43,136 bases of DNA from UBA1738 sp003453455 (lineage in GTDB: Bacteria > Bacillota > Clostridia > UBA1381): assembly GCA_946621875.1 (NCBI GenBank), contig CAMOOX010000005.1:1-43136 (forward strand), in the 5' to 3' direction. The translations under genes and the position numbers were made by a program. This document shows positions 32,160 to 41,270 of the stretch, one piece after another (the stretch's first letter is position 1; every line of letters starts with the position of its first letter). The notes beneath the pieces were generated by a model, which ran no database searches, was not told where the DNA came from, and saw nothing but the letters and a program-made list of their open reading frames with translations.

Positions 32160-33188
32160 ATGATTGATTTAAAAGACCTTGAATATGAAGAGCTTTGCGA
32201 GTTTATAAAGGGCTTGGGCGAGGCAAAATTCCGCGCAAATCAGGTTTTTTCGTGGCTCAGTAAGGGCATTACCGACTTTTCAGAAATGACCGATATTTCA
32301 AAGACATTGAAGGATAAATTATCGAAAAAATCCTATATTTCCGCACTTGGAATACAAAAAAAACTTGTTTCCAAAATTGATAAGACTACAAAATATCTCT
32401 TCCGACTTGGTGATGGGAACTGTATTGAAAGCGTGGTTATGTACTATAATCACGGGATTACGATATGCATATCTTCTCAGGTTGGCTGCCGCATGGGGTG
32501 CAGATTTTGTGCATCGACCATAGGCGGAAAGGTAAGAGATTTGACATCTGCGGAAATACTTAATCAGGTTATTTTTGCACAGAAGGACTTGGGCGAAAGA
32601 ATAAGTAATATTGTTATAATGGGTATAGGCGAGCCGCTTGATAATTTTACCAATGTGGTAAAATTCTTGCACAATGTTAATAACCCATATGGCTTGAACA
32701 TTGGGTATCGGCATATATCGCTATCAACCTGCGGCGTCGTTCCTAAAATATATGAGCTTGCAAAGACGGGACTTCCAATAACGCTTTCAATATCCCTTCA
32801 CGCACCGAATAATACTATTCGTGACGAGCTTATGCCGATAAATCATAAATACAAAATCGAAGAGCTTATAAAAGCGTGCAGGGACTATATAAATACGACA
32901 TCAAGGCGAATAAGCTTTGAGTATTCGTTGATTTTGGGAGTAAATGATTCCTTAAAGGATGCAGACGAGCTTTCACGCCTTGTTAAAGGGATGCTTTGTC
33001 ATATAAATCTTATACCCGTAAATAAGATAGAGGAGCGGGATTTTGTAAGCGGAGATAAAAGGAGAATATACGCTTTTTGCAAAAGGCTTGAAAAAAATGG
33101 CGTTAATGCAACGATAAGGCGCGAGCTTGGAAGTGACATAAATGCATCTTGCGGACAACTAAGGAAGAAAAGTATGGAAGAAAAATAA
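32160..33188 (+). CDS. rlmN: 23S rRNA (adenine-2503-C2) methyltransferase, radical SAM
   Basis: The 342-residue enzyme methylates A2503 of 23S rRNA and some tRNAs. The radical-SAM cluster cysteines are C110, C114 and C117 in GCRMGCRFC. MGIGEPLDN, LSISLHAPNN, and the C-terminal SCGQL Cys that carries the methyl group are present. The start is directly after the rsmB stop with no gap, so coupled translation is likely. Confidence 0.95.
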   Translation: MIDLKDLEYEELCEFIKGLGEAKFRANQVFSWLSKGITDFSEMTDISKTLKDKLSKKSYISALGIQKKLVSKIDKTTKYLFRLGDGNCIESVVMYYNHGITICISSQVGCRMGCRFCASTIGGKVRDLTSAEILNQVIFAQKDLGERISNIVIMGIGEPLDNFTNVVKFLHNVNNPYGLNIGYRHISLSTCGVVPKIYELAKTGLPITLSISLHAPNNTIRDELMPINHKYKIEELIKACRDYINTTSRRISFEYSLILGVNDSLKDADELSRLVKGMLCHINLIPVNKIEERDFVSGDKRRIYAFCKRLEKNGVNATIRRELGSDINASCGQLRKKSMEEK

Positions 33189-33202
33189 AGTGGGGTGATC
33201 AA

Positions 33203-33949
33203 ATGAGAATAGGCGAATGCACCGATATCGGGCGTATGCGTACCACTAACGAGGATAGTTATTTTTCCTATCTTAATGAAAACCTTGTAGGCGGTATGGT
33301 TGCGGACGGTATGGGCGGTCATAATGCAGGTGAGGTTGCAAGCCGTATGACGGCTATGATAGTAAAAGACACAATTATACAAAAATTCAATCCCGATTTA
33401 AATTACATAGACTGCGGCGAAATGATACGAAGAGCGTTTGTTGAAGCAAATGCGGAAATTTATGAGTATGCAAGACATCATAAGGAAGCCGAAGGCATGG
33501 GAACGACGGCGTCACTCGGTTTTGTGTATAAAAACAAACTCATTACCGTACATGTTGGCGACAGCAGAGTTTATACCGTAACTGATAGCGAAATTAAACA
33601 AATCACCACAGACCATTCGTATGTTCAGGAACTTTTGCGGCGTGGTACAATAACCCCGGACGACGCCAAAACACACCCTCAGAAAAATATTATTACAAGA
33701 GCGATAGGCACAGAGCCTGATATAAAAGTAGATGTAAATATAAAGGACTATAACGGCGAAATTGTTTTTATATGCTCGGACGGACTATCTAATTTGGTGA
33801 GCGATGAGCAAATTTTTGAAGTAATAAATAAAAATGATGATTTGCAGACAGCTATGGTAAAGCTTGTTGAGCTTGCTAACAAAAAAGGCGGAAACGACAA
33901 CATAACTTGCCTTGCATTTGATTTAAAAGAAGAGGAGATAGGTGTATGA
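33203..33949 (+). CDS. prpC: PP2C-type Ser/Thr protein phosphatase (Stp/PrpC)
   Basis: The 248-residue metal-dependent phosphatase reverses phosphorylation by the downstream kinase. PP2C motifs are RTTNEDS, VADGMGGHNAGEVAS, GTTASLG, VGDSRVY, the ICSDGLSN block, and GGNDNITCLAF. The ATG at 33203 has GGGGTGAT upstream. Its stop overlaps the kinase start (ATGA), the classical phosphatase-kinase pair. Confidence 0.95.
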   Translation: MRIGECTDIGRMRTTNEDSYFSYLNENLVGGMVADGMGGHNAGEVASRMTAMIVKDTIIQKFNPDLNYIDCGEMIRRAFVEANAEIYEYARHHKEAEGMGTTASLGFVYKNKLITVHVGDSRVYTVTDSEIKQITTDHSYVQELLRRGTITPDDAKTHPQKNIITRAIGTEPDIKVDVNIKDYNGEIVFICSDGLSNLVSDEQIFEVINKNDDLQTAMVKLVELANKKGGNDNITCLAFDLKEEEIGV

Positions 33950-35826
33950 ATTCCGATTATTTAGTAGGTACGGTTTTAGAAAACCGATATGAAATACTTG
34001 AAATGATAGGCTCAGGCGGTATGGCGACGGTTTATAAGGCAAGATGCCGCGTTTTAAACCGCTTTGTTGCTATAAAGGTTTTAAAAGATTCGCTCAGATA
34101 TGATAGTGATGTGGTTAAGCGTTTTAATGCAGAATCGCGTGCGGCAGCAGGTCTTTCGCATCCCAATATTGTGCAGGTCTATGATGTCAGTGAAAAGGGC
34201 GGACTTGATTATATTGTGATGGAATATGTTGACGGTATAACGCTAAAAGATTATATTGCAAAACGCGGTGCACTTTCATGGCAGGAGGCATGCGAATTTG
34301 CTGTGCAGATAGGAAGGGCATTGGAATGTGCGCATAAAAATCATATAATCCACAGGGATATAAAGCCGCATAATGTGCTTTTGACAAGGGACGGTATGTT
34401 AAAGGTGGCAGACTTTGGAATAGCGCAGGCAACAACGACGGAAACAATAGTTGCAGGCAGTTCAAATCTTGGCTCGGTTCATTACATATCGCCTGAACAG
34501 GGACGAGGCGGCTATACCGATGAGAGAAGCGATATTTACTCGCTTGGCGTAGTCCTCTATGAAATGCTCACAGGAACACTGCCTTTTGATGGCGGAAATG
34601 CTGTTTCAATCGCTTTAATGAAACTCGAAAAGGAACCGGTAGATTGCCGTATAGTAAATCCTGATATTCCTGATAATGTAGGAAGGATAACAATGAAAGC
34701 AATTTCAAAGGAGCAGCATTCGAGGTATCAGACAGCATCCGAAATGGTTGCGGACTTGGAAAATGTAACAAAAAATGCAAAAAGAACCTCCGAGTATAAA
34801 GATAATTCCGAAAAATTCGATACAAGACGAATTGAAAGGAGCGATGTTTATATGGCAAAAGAGCGAAAAAGAAGGCGAAAAGGGGCAAAAAACAGTATGC
34901 TAATATTCATTTTAGCAGCTTTTGCAGTATTTTTAATCGGATTTGCCACCTACTCATTTATGAACGGCGGAAGGCAGGAGTACCAAGTTCCGGACCTTGC
35001 CGGAATGACGGTAGAAGAGGCGGAAGCAGTGCTTGAAGAAGCAGATTTGAGGCTTGATGAGAATATTGAGTTTGAAACCTCGGAAGAAGTTGAAGAAGGC
35101 AAAATTATAAGCCAGAAACCCGGCGCAAATCAGTATGTAAGAAAGAACAGAAAAATAAAGATTACAGTAAGCTCGGGACTTGAAGAAGGCAATATTTCAG
35201 TACCGCCGGTTGAGGGGCTTGTTTTAGTAGAGGCAGAAGACAGGCTTTTAGATGTTCATTTGAATGTTAATGTGCAGGAAAAGGAGGACGAAACGGTAGC
35301 AAAAGGATATGTAATAAGTCAATCGCCAAAATCGGGAACAAAGGTAAACAAGGGCTATACTGTTACGCTTTATGTTTCAAAGGGGAAGACGGAAGATGAG
35401 CAGGCTGTTGTGCCGAAGCTCACAGGACACACTAAATCTCAGGCTGAGGCGCTTTTAAAGGAAAAAGACCTGATATTGGGTACGGTAACAGAAGAGGAAA
35501 ATGCTGCCGAAAAGGGTACTGTTATTGCGCAAAATCCGTCTGCAAGTACAGGTGTAATTAAAGGCAGCAGCGTAAATATAACGGTAAGTAAAGGAGTACA
35601 GGAAGTAGCTCCCGTTATGAAGCGAAAGACACTCACAATTACTATACCTGAAAGCTCTCCTGATACAGTTCATATAAAGGTTGTTGCAAATGGAAAGACT
35701 ATTCATGATAAAGACCACGCAAAATCAGAAGGAACTGTGGATATTGAGGTGCAGGCATCAAAGGACGCAAGCGTTCAGGCATATATAGACGGAAAGCTTG
35801 TTGTTGACAAAACAATATCCTTCTAA
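33946..35826 (+). CDS. prkC: PASTA-domain Ser/Thr kinase (PrkC/PknB)
   Basis: The 626-residue receptor kinase has a cytoplasmic kinase domain (about 10-275): glycine loop IGSGGMATVY, invariant Lys in VAIKVL, HRDIKPHNVLL at 136, and DFGIAQ. After a basic juxtamembrane stretch a single helix lies at about 319-339. Outside are three PASTA repeats (about 346-412, 415-482, 486-555) that bind peptidoglycan fragments in this family. A further about 60-residue C-terminal tail, starting LTITIPESSPD, looks like a small beta domain. Such kinases regulate wall synthesis, dormancy exit and division. Confidence 0.94.
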   Translation: MNSDYLVGTVLENRYEILEMIGSGGMATVYKARCRVLNRFVAIKVLKDSLRYDSDVVKRFNAESRAAAGLSHPNIVQVYDVSEKGGLDYIVMEYVDGITLKDYIAKRGALSWQEACEFAVQIGRALECAHKNHIIHRDIKPHNVLLTRDGMLKVADFGIAQATTTETIVAGSSNLGSVHYISPEQGRGGYTDERSDIYSLGVVLYEMLTGTLPFDGGNAVSIALMKLEKEPVDCRIVNPDIPDNVGRITMKAISKEQHSRYQTASEMVADLENVTKNAKRTSEYKDNSEKFDTRRIERSDVYMAKERKRRRKGAKNSMLIFILAAFAVFLIGFATYSFMNGGRQEYQVPDLAGMTVEEAEAVLEEADLRLDENIEFETSEEVEEGKIISQKPGANQYVRKNRKIKITVSSGLEEGNISVPPVEGLVLVEAEDRLLDVHLNVNVQEKEDETVAKGYVISQSPKSGTKVNKGYTVTLYVSKGKTEDEQAVVPKLTGHTKSQAEALLKEKDLILGTVTEEENAAEKGTVIAQNPSASTGVIKGSSVNITVSKGVQEVAPVMKRKTLTITIPESSPDTVHIKVVANGKTIHDKDHAKSEGTVDIEVQASKDASVQAYIDGKLVVDKTISF

Positions 35827-35831
35827 ACTGT

Positions 35832-36698
35832 ATGAGAGGTAAAATTATAAAAGGAATAGGCGGTTTTTACTATGTAAAAACCGCCTGCGGAGATGTTTTT
35901 GAATGTAAGGCAAGGGGGATTTTCCGAAAGGAGAATATTAAGCCTTATATCGGTGATGAGGTTGAAATTCTGGTAGAAAACGAAAAGGGAAGTATTGAAA
36001 AAATTCTGCCTCGCAAAACAATGCTTTTGCGGCCGCCTGTTTCAAATATTGATACGGTAGTAATCGTAATCGCTGCAAAAGAGCCTGAGCCCGATACGCT
36101 TCTTTGCGATAAGCTGATTTTGAGTGCCGAAATTGCTGGTATAGAGCCTGTAATTTGTATAAATAAATCTGACTTAAATGAGGATAAAGGGCTTTTGAAA
36201 GCTTATGAACAGGCTGGATATAAGGCGATTTTAGTGAGCGCAAAAAATGATAAGAGTATAAAGAAAATTCTTCCGCTGATTGAGGGAAAAACCTCCGCTT
36301 TTGCGGGACTTTCGGGAGTGGGGAAATCCACAATTTTGGGAATACTTACGGATAGTGAGCAGGAAACGGGTGAAGTTTCTCAAAAAATCAAGAGAGGAAA
36401 ACATACAACAAGGCATGTAGAGCTTTTAGAACTTAAAGGCGGCGGATATGTTCTGGATACGCCTGGGTTTAGCTCCTTTGAAATAGGCGGAATAAAAGCA
36501 GACGAGCTTAAAGACTATTTTCCTGAGATGCTTCCATTTAATGATAAATGCAGATTTAAGGGCTGTTCACATACAGAAGAGCCTGACTGTGCGGTAAAAA
36601 ATGAAGTTTTAAAAGGAAGGATAGCAAAAAGCCGTTACGAGAGCTATAAAACTTTTTATGAAACACTAAAAAAAGTAAAGGATTGGGAAAACAAATGA
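35832..36698 (+). CDS. rsgA: Ribosome small-subunit assembly GTPase RsgA
   Basis: The 288-residue circularly permuted GTPase has an N-terminal OB fold. NKSD (G4) precedes the P-loop GLSGVGKST at 159-167, and DTPGF follows, which is the permuted order. A C-terminal zinc site is made by CRFKGCSHTEEPDCAV. It checks 30S maturation. No clear ribosome site precedes the ATG at 35832, which is only six bases after the kinase stop, so translation probably depends on the upstream cistron. Confidence 0.94.
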   Translation: MRGKIIKGIGGFYYVKTACGDVFECKARGIFRKENIKPYIGDEVEILVENEKGSIEKILPRKTMLLRPPVSNIDTVVIVIAAKEPEPDTLLCDKLILSAEIAGIEPVICINKSDLNEDKGLLKAYEQAGYKAILVSAKNDKSIKKILPLIEGKTSAFAGLSGVGKSTILGILTDSEQETGEVSQKIKRGKHTTRHVELLELKGGGYVLDTPGFSSFEIGGIKADELKDYFPEMLPFNDKCRFKGCSHTEEPDCAVKNEVLKGRIAKSRYESYKTFYETLKKVKDWENK

Positions 36699-37333
36699 TA
36701 TTATCTCCTTCAATGCTGTCCGCGGATTTCGCGGTATTAAAAGACCAGATAGCAGAAGTGGAAAATGCAGGTGCAAAGTGGCTCCATATAGATGTTATGG
36801 ACGGGATTTTTGTGCCGAATTTGAGTTTTGGAGCTTGTGTATATAAGTGCATAAGAGATTATTCAAATCTCTTTTTTGATGTGCATTTAATGATAACAAA
36901 GCCGCAAAGGTATATAGAAGACTTTGCAAAAGCAGGGGCGGATATGATAACCTTTCATATCGAGGCAACCGAAAATGTAGAAGAATGTATTGATTTGATT
37001 CATTCTTTTGGCAAAAAAGCGGGACTTGCTTTAAATCCGGAAACACCTATTGAAAAGGTTTTGGAATATAAAGATAAGGTGGATATGATTTTGGTTATGA
37101 GCGTCCATCCGGGGTATGGCGGACAGAAGTATATTGAAGAAGTTAATGATAAAATTAAAAATCTAAGAAAAATTTGCGGTGAGAATTACCTTATCGAAGT
37201 TGACGGCGGAATAAAGGCGACAAATGTCAAGTCGGTCTTGGATTGCGGTGCAAATGTGATTGTGGCGGGCTCTGCTATTTTCGGAGAAGATATAACGGCA
37301 TCGGTTAAGGAATTTTTAAAAGCCGCAGAATAA
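36695..37333 (+). CDS. rpe: Ribulose-phosphate 3-epimerase
   Basis: The 212-residue TIM-barrel enzyme interconverts ribulose-5-phosphate and xylulose-5-phosphate. LSPSMLSADF, HIDVMDGIFVPN, DVHLMI, MSVHPGYGGQ and EVDGGI are all canonical. The ATG at 36695 overlaps the rsgA stop in ATGA. The same neighbours occur in B. subtilis. Confidence 0.95.
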   Translation: MILSPSMLSADFAVLKDQIAEVENAGAKWLHIDVMDGIFVPNLSFGACVYKCIRDYSNLFFDVHLMITKPQRYIEDFAKAGADMITFHIEATENVEECIDLIHSFGKKAGLALNPETPIEKVLEYKDKVDMILVMSVHPGYGGQKYIEEVNDKIKNLRKICGENYLIEVDGGIKATNVKSVLDCGANVIVAGSAIFGEDITASVKEFLKAAE

Positions 37334-37348
37334 ATGGGAGAAAGCATT

Positions 37349-38464
37349 ATGATTTATCTTGATAATGCCGCAACTACCAAACCTTCGGAATGTGCCATAG
37401 AAGCTGCGACAGAGGCGTTTGGCAGTTTTGGTAATCCATCAAGCCTGCACCGGCTTGGCATGGAGGCGGAAAAAATAATAAAAGACGCACGCGCATCGGT
37501 TGCGGAAAAGCTTATGGTAAGCGATAATAATATATATTTCACATCCGGCGGAACAGAGGCGAATAACACCGCAATTTTGGGTTATGCTATGGCAAACCGC
37601 AAGCGAGGAAATCATCTTATCACTACTAAAATAGAGCACCCATCTGTCTTGGAACCCTTTAAACACCTTGAAAAATCAGGCTTTTCTGTAACATATCTTG
37701 ATGTATCTGAGGGCGGCGCAATATCGTTAAAGGATTTTGAAGATGCGTTAAGGGAAGATACGCTTTTAGTAAGTGTGATGGCTGTGAATAACGAAACAGG
37801 AGTAATTCAGCCGTTTGATAGGTTAAAAGAGGTTATGAAGAAAAAAGCTCCCAATGCGGTACTTCATAGCGACTGTGTGCAGGCATTTTGCAAAATCCCT
37901 GTTTTTCCAAAAAAATGTGGAATAGATATGCTTTCGGTGAGCGCACATAAAGTCCATGCTTTAAAAGGAACAGGGGGGCTTTATATTGCCGATAATATCC
38001 ATATAAACCCTATTTTGCTTGGCGGCGGTCAGGAAAGGGGACTCCGTTCAGGCACGGAAAATACTGTGGGTATTGCTGCTTTTTCCGCGGCGATTAAAAA
38101 TTATAAAAAAATCGGACAGGAAAAAAGAACAGAGCTAAAAGAAAAAATTCTTAAAAATATCCCGAATACTTATGTAAACGGAACAATGGAAAACAGCGGA
38201 TATATACTGAATATATCTTTTGAGGGGATAAAATCAGAAATTCTTCTTCATAGCTTGGAGGCAAGAGGAATATTTGTGTCAACAGGCTCGGCGTGTTCTT
38301 CCCATAAGCCTCAGCCAAGCCATGTTTTGACTGCCATGGGCGTAAGCCACAAAAATATTGACGGTGCAATTCGTTTTAGCTTTTGCGACGAAGCTTTTGA
38401 TGCAGATTTTGTCGTTTCAGTAATTAAAGAAGAAGTGGAAAAAATCAGAAAATATGTGAGGTAA
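37349..38464 (+). CDS. Cysteine desulfurase (NifS/IscS family)
   Basis: The 371-residue PLP enzyme takes sulfur from cysteine and holds it as a persulfide. The N-terminus reads IYLDNAATTKPS. The PLP lysine is Lys201 in SAHKVHALKG, and the sulfur-carrying Cys316 is in STGSACSSHKP. The ATG at 37349 follows GGGAGAAAG. Adjacent thiI suggests it feeds 4-thiouridine or thiazole formation rather than a dedicated Fe-S cluster operon, though both are possible. Confidence 0.93.
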   Translation: MIYLDNAATTKPSECAIEAATEAFGSFGNPSSLHRLGMEAEKIIKDARASVAEKLMVSDNNIYFTSGGTEANNTAILGYAMANRKRGNHLITTKIEHPSVLEPFKHLEKSGFSVTYLDVSEGGAISLKDFEDALREDTLLVSVMAVNNETGVIQPFDRLKEVMKKKAPNAVLHSDCVQAFCKIPVFPKKCGIDMLSVSAHKVHALKGTGGLYIADNIHINPILLGGGQERGLRSGTENTVGIAAFSAAIKNYKKIGQEKRTELKEKILKNIPNTYVNGTMENSGYILNISFEGIKSEILLHSLEARGIFVSTGSACSSHKPQPSHVLTAMGVSHKNIDGAIRFSFCDEAFDADFVVSVIKEEVEKIRKYVR

Positions 38465-38470
38465 AAGCTC

Positions 38471-39652
38471 GTGAAAGAAATTCTTTTGGTAAAATACGGT
38501 GAAATAATTTTAAAGGGTGGAAACAGGTCGCGCTTTGAAAAAATTTTGATAGAAAATATGTCAAATGCGCTAAAAAATATAGCTAAAACAAAAATAACGG
38601 TAGCGCAGGCAACGGTGTATGTCGATGTTTTGGAGGAAGATAAGATAGATTTGGTTGCCGAGAGGCTTACCATGGTTTTCGGAATAGTTTCCATAGTTAG
38701 AGCAAGAGTTTGTGAAAAAGATATAAATGAGATAAAAAATGCGGCAAAGGAATATTGCGAGAAAGACCTTACAAAAGGAACACGCTTTAAGGTTGAGGCA
38801 AAGCGCTCAGATAAGACCTTTCCGCTTAATTCGATAGAAATTGCTATGGAGGTCGGCGGTTTTTTAGACGACAGCATAGAAGGACTTATAGTTGATGTAC
38901 ACAATCCGGAAATCACGATAAAGGTAGAAGTACGCGAATGGGCAGCATATGTCTATTGCCGTGAAAACAGACTAAAAGGTCAGGGCGGTATGCCGCAGGG
39001 GACAGGAGGACGCGCACTGCTCCTTCTTTCAGGAGGTATAGACAGTCCTGTTGCAGGGCATATGATGGCAAAGCGCGGAACACAAATTGAAGCTGTAAAC
39101 TTTTTTAGTTATCCTTATACAAGTGAGAGGGCGAAGGAAAAAGTTATGGAGCTTGCAGAAATTCTTTCAAGATACACCTCCTCTGTAAAACTGCATATTG
39201 TCCCATTTACTGAAATTCAGCTTGCAATAAGGGATAATTGTCCGGAACAGCATATGACGCTTTTAATGCGCCGTTTTATGATGAAGATTGCAGAAATAAT
39301 AGCCGAAAAAAATAATGCCCAGGCACTTATTACGGGTGAGAGTGCAGGCCAGGTTGCGTCCCAAACGCTTGCGGCGCTTAATGTGACGAACTCTGTTGTA
39401 AAAATGCCTGTTTTAAGACCCTTAATAGGTATGGATAAAACAGAGATTATAGAGCGTGCCGAAAAAATCGGAACATTTGAGACATCAATACTGCCGTATG
39501 AGGACTGTTGTACCGTATTCACTCCTAAAAATCCCACAACGCAGCCAAAGCTTTCATCTATCGAAAAAAGTGAAGCCCGTCTTGATTTTGACGCTTTAAC
39601 GGAAAAGGCGGTTTTGGGCACGGAAACTGTCATAATATATCCAAAAATATAA
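38471..39652 (+). CDS. thiI: tRNA 4-thiouridine synthetase ThiI
   Basis: The 393-residue enzyme adenylates and thiolates U8 of tRNA. A ferredoxin-like and THUMP region occupies about 1-165, then the PP-loop ATPase motif LSGGIDSPVAGHMM. LITGESAGQVASQT and YEDCCTVFTPKNPTTQP follow. There is no C-terminal rhodanese domain, as in most Firmicutes, so sulfur must come directly from the desulfurase next door. GTG start at 38471 with GAGGTAA upstream. Confidence 0.94.
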   Translation: MKEILLVKYGEIILKGGNRSRFEKILIENMSNALKNIAKTKITVAQATVYVDVLEEDKIDLVAERLTMVFGIVSIVRARVCEKDINEIKNAAKEYCEKDLTKGTRFKVEAKRSDKTFPLNSIEIAMEVGGFLDDSIEGLIVDVHNPEITIKVEVREWAAYVYCRENRLKGQGGMPQGTGGRALLLLSGGIDSPVAGHMMAKRGTQIEAVNFFSYPYTSERAKEKVMELAEILSRYTSSVKLHIVPFTEIQLAIRDNCPEQHMTLLMRRFMMKIAEIIAEKNNAQALITGESAGQVASQTLAALNVTNSVVKMPVLRPLIGMDKTEIIERAEKIGTFETSILPYEDCCTVFTPKNPTTQPKLSSIEKSEARLDFDALTEKAVLGTETVIIYPKI

Positions 39653-39660
39653 TTATACTA

Positions 39661-39689
39661 TTGCATTTTTTAAAAAAATTGTGTATAAT
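39661..39689 (+). promoter_or_regulatory. Promoter of recA
   Basis: TTGCAT (39661-39666), 17 bases, TATAAT (39684-39689), starting just after the thiI stop. I see no GAAC-N4-GTTC type LexA box between thiI and recA. Confidence 0.78.
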
Positions 39690-39723
39690 ATTGTAGTAAA
39701 CTATGATTTCGGAGGATTGTCTG

Positions 39724-40806
39724 ATGGATAAAAAACAAGAGAAAAAAAGCGTTGTTTCGCTTGGAGATGCAGATGAAAGAAAAAAAGCACTTTCCGCTGT
39801 GTTTGGCGCTATTGAAAAGCAATACGGCAAGGGAAGTATTATGAAGCTTGGCGATACTCCGAAAGTGGATGTTGATGCAATACCGACGGGCTCATTAATG
39901 CTTGATGTTGCGCTCGGAATTGGCGGAATACCAAAGGGACGCGTTACTGAAATTTACGGACCTGAGTCGTCAGGAAAAACTACCGTCGCACTCCATGTTG
40001 TTGCAGAGGCGCAGAAGCGCGGCGGTGAGGCGGCGTTCATTGACGCAGAGCATGCATTAGACCCTGTTTATGCGCAAAATTTAGGTGTTGATATTGATAA
40101 CTTAATAGTTTCTCAGCCTGATACAGGCGAACAGGCACTTGAAATTGCAGAGGCACTTGTTAGGAGCGGTGCATTAGATGTGGTTGTAATTGACTCTGTT
40201 GCGGCGCTTGTGCCAAAAGCGGAAATTGAAGGTGAAATGGGCGATTCGCATGTAGGACTTTTAGCAAGACTGATGTCGCAGGCCCTAAGAAAACTTACAG
40301 GTATTACTTCAAAATCAGGCACTGCGGTTATTTTTATCAATCAGCTAAGAGAAAAGGTTGGCGTTGTTTACGGAAACCCCGAAACAACACCGGGCGGAAG
40401 AGCGCTTAAATTCTTTGCGTCTGTTCGTCTTGATGTAAGGCGTCAGGAGGCTATTAAAAACGGTTCTGAAATCATTGGAAATAAAACAAGAGTTCGCGTT
40501 GTTAAAAATAAGGTTGCTCCGCCGTTTAAAGAGGCAGAATTTGACATTATGTACGGCAAGGGTATATCCAAAGAAGGCAATATTTTGGATATGGCGACAG
40601 AGCTTGACATAATTCAAAAGAGCGGTGCATGGTTTTCATATCAAGGCGAGCGTCTTGGTCAGGGGCGTGACAGAATTAAGGAGTATATGGTATCAAATCC
40701 TGAATTTGCGAAGGACATTGAAAGACAGGTAAAGGAAAGGTTAGGAATAGTAAAATCAGATATTTCCAAAAATTCCGTTGTCGAAAATGACCAAAATGAA
40801 GAATAA
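39724..40806 (+). CDS. recA: Recombinase RecA
   Basis: The 360-residue strand-exchange ATPase begins after GGAGG at ATG 39724. The Walker A motif GPESSGKT is at 79-86, with VVIDSVAALVPKAEIEGEMGD and the INQLREKVGV loop downstream. The C-terminus is acidic (ENDQNEE). Separate promoter; no clear terminator follows, but a new promoter precedes ptsH. Confidence 0.97.
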   Translation: MDKKQEKKSVVSLGDADERKKALSAVFGAIEKQYGKGSIMKLGDTPKVDVDAIPTGSLMLDVALGIGGIPKGRVTEIYGPESSGKTTVALHVVAEAQKRGGEAAFIDAEHALDPVYAQNLGVDIDNLIVSQPDTGEQALEIAEALVRSGALDVVVIDSVAALVPKAEIEGEMGDSHVGLLARLMSQALRKLTGITSKSGTAVIFINQLREKVGVVYGNPETTPGGRALKFFASVRLDVRRQEAIKNGSEIIGNKTRVRVVKNKVAPPFKEAEFDIMYGKGISKEGNILDMATELDIIQKSGAWFSYQGERLGQGRDRIKEYMVSNPEFAKDIERQVKERLGIVKSDISKNSVVENDQNEE

Positions 40807-40862
40807 TTAGTAGGTAATAAGGGTATCTTTAACTAAAATTTCTGTTTTTGTGTGTTAAATAC

Positions 40863-40891
40863 TTGACTAAAAACGGATTTTTTAGTATTCT
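40863..40891 (+). promoter_or_regulatory. Promoter of ptsH
   Basis: TTGACT (40863-40868), 17 bases, TATTCT (40886-40891), about 48 bases before the ptsH ATG. Confidence 0.65.
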
Positions 40892-40938
40892 ATATATTAG
40901 AATTATATTTTTAAAAGGATATTCAAGGGAGGTTCCAA

Positions 40939-41202
40939 ATGTTTTCTAAGGAAGTTGAAGTGCTTAATCAGGCAGGTTTGCATGCCCGCCCCGCAACCTT
41001 TTTTATTCAAAAGGCAAATGAATTTAAATCAAGTATCTGGGTAGAAAAGGATGAACGCAAGGTAAATGCCAAGAGCCTTTTGGGGGTTTTGTCTTTGGGC
41101 ATAACTAAGGGAACCACCATAACAATTATTGCAGACGGCGTTGATGAAGAGGAAGCAGTTGTTACGCTGGTTAATTTGATTGCCTCGAATTTCACCGAAT
41201 GA
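40939..41202 (+). CDS. ptsH: HPr phosphocarrier protein
   Basis: The 87-residue protein has His15 in GLHARPA, the site phosphorylated by enzyme I, and Ser46 in NAKSLLGVLSLG, the site used by HPr kinase for catabolite control. It is therefore HPr rather than the His-less Crh. GGGAGG precedes the ATG. It is not next to ptsI here. It ends at its own terminator. Confidence 0.95.
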   Translation: MFSKEVEVLNQAGLHARPATFFIQKANEFKSSIWVEKDERKVNAKSLLGVLSLGITKGTTITIIADGVDEEEAVVTLVNLIASNFTE

Positions 41203-41221
41203 TTTATACTTGATTGAACCG

Positions 41222-41254
41222 ATAACTCTGCTTTTTTTAAGTAGAGTTATTTTT
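41222..41254 (+). terminator. Terminator after ptsH
   Basis: ATAACTCTGCTT pairs with AAGTAGAGTTAT (12 pairs with one G-U) around five T, followed by TTTT. The uvrC ribosome site lies 7 bases beyond, so uvrC may depend on read-through. Confidence 0.85.
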
Positions 41255-41270
41255 GGATTTGGAGAAAGCT

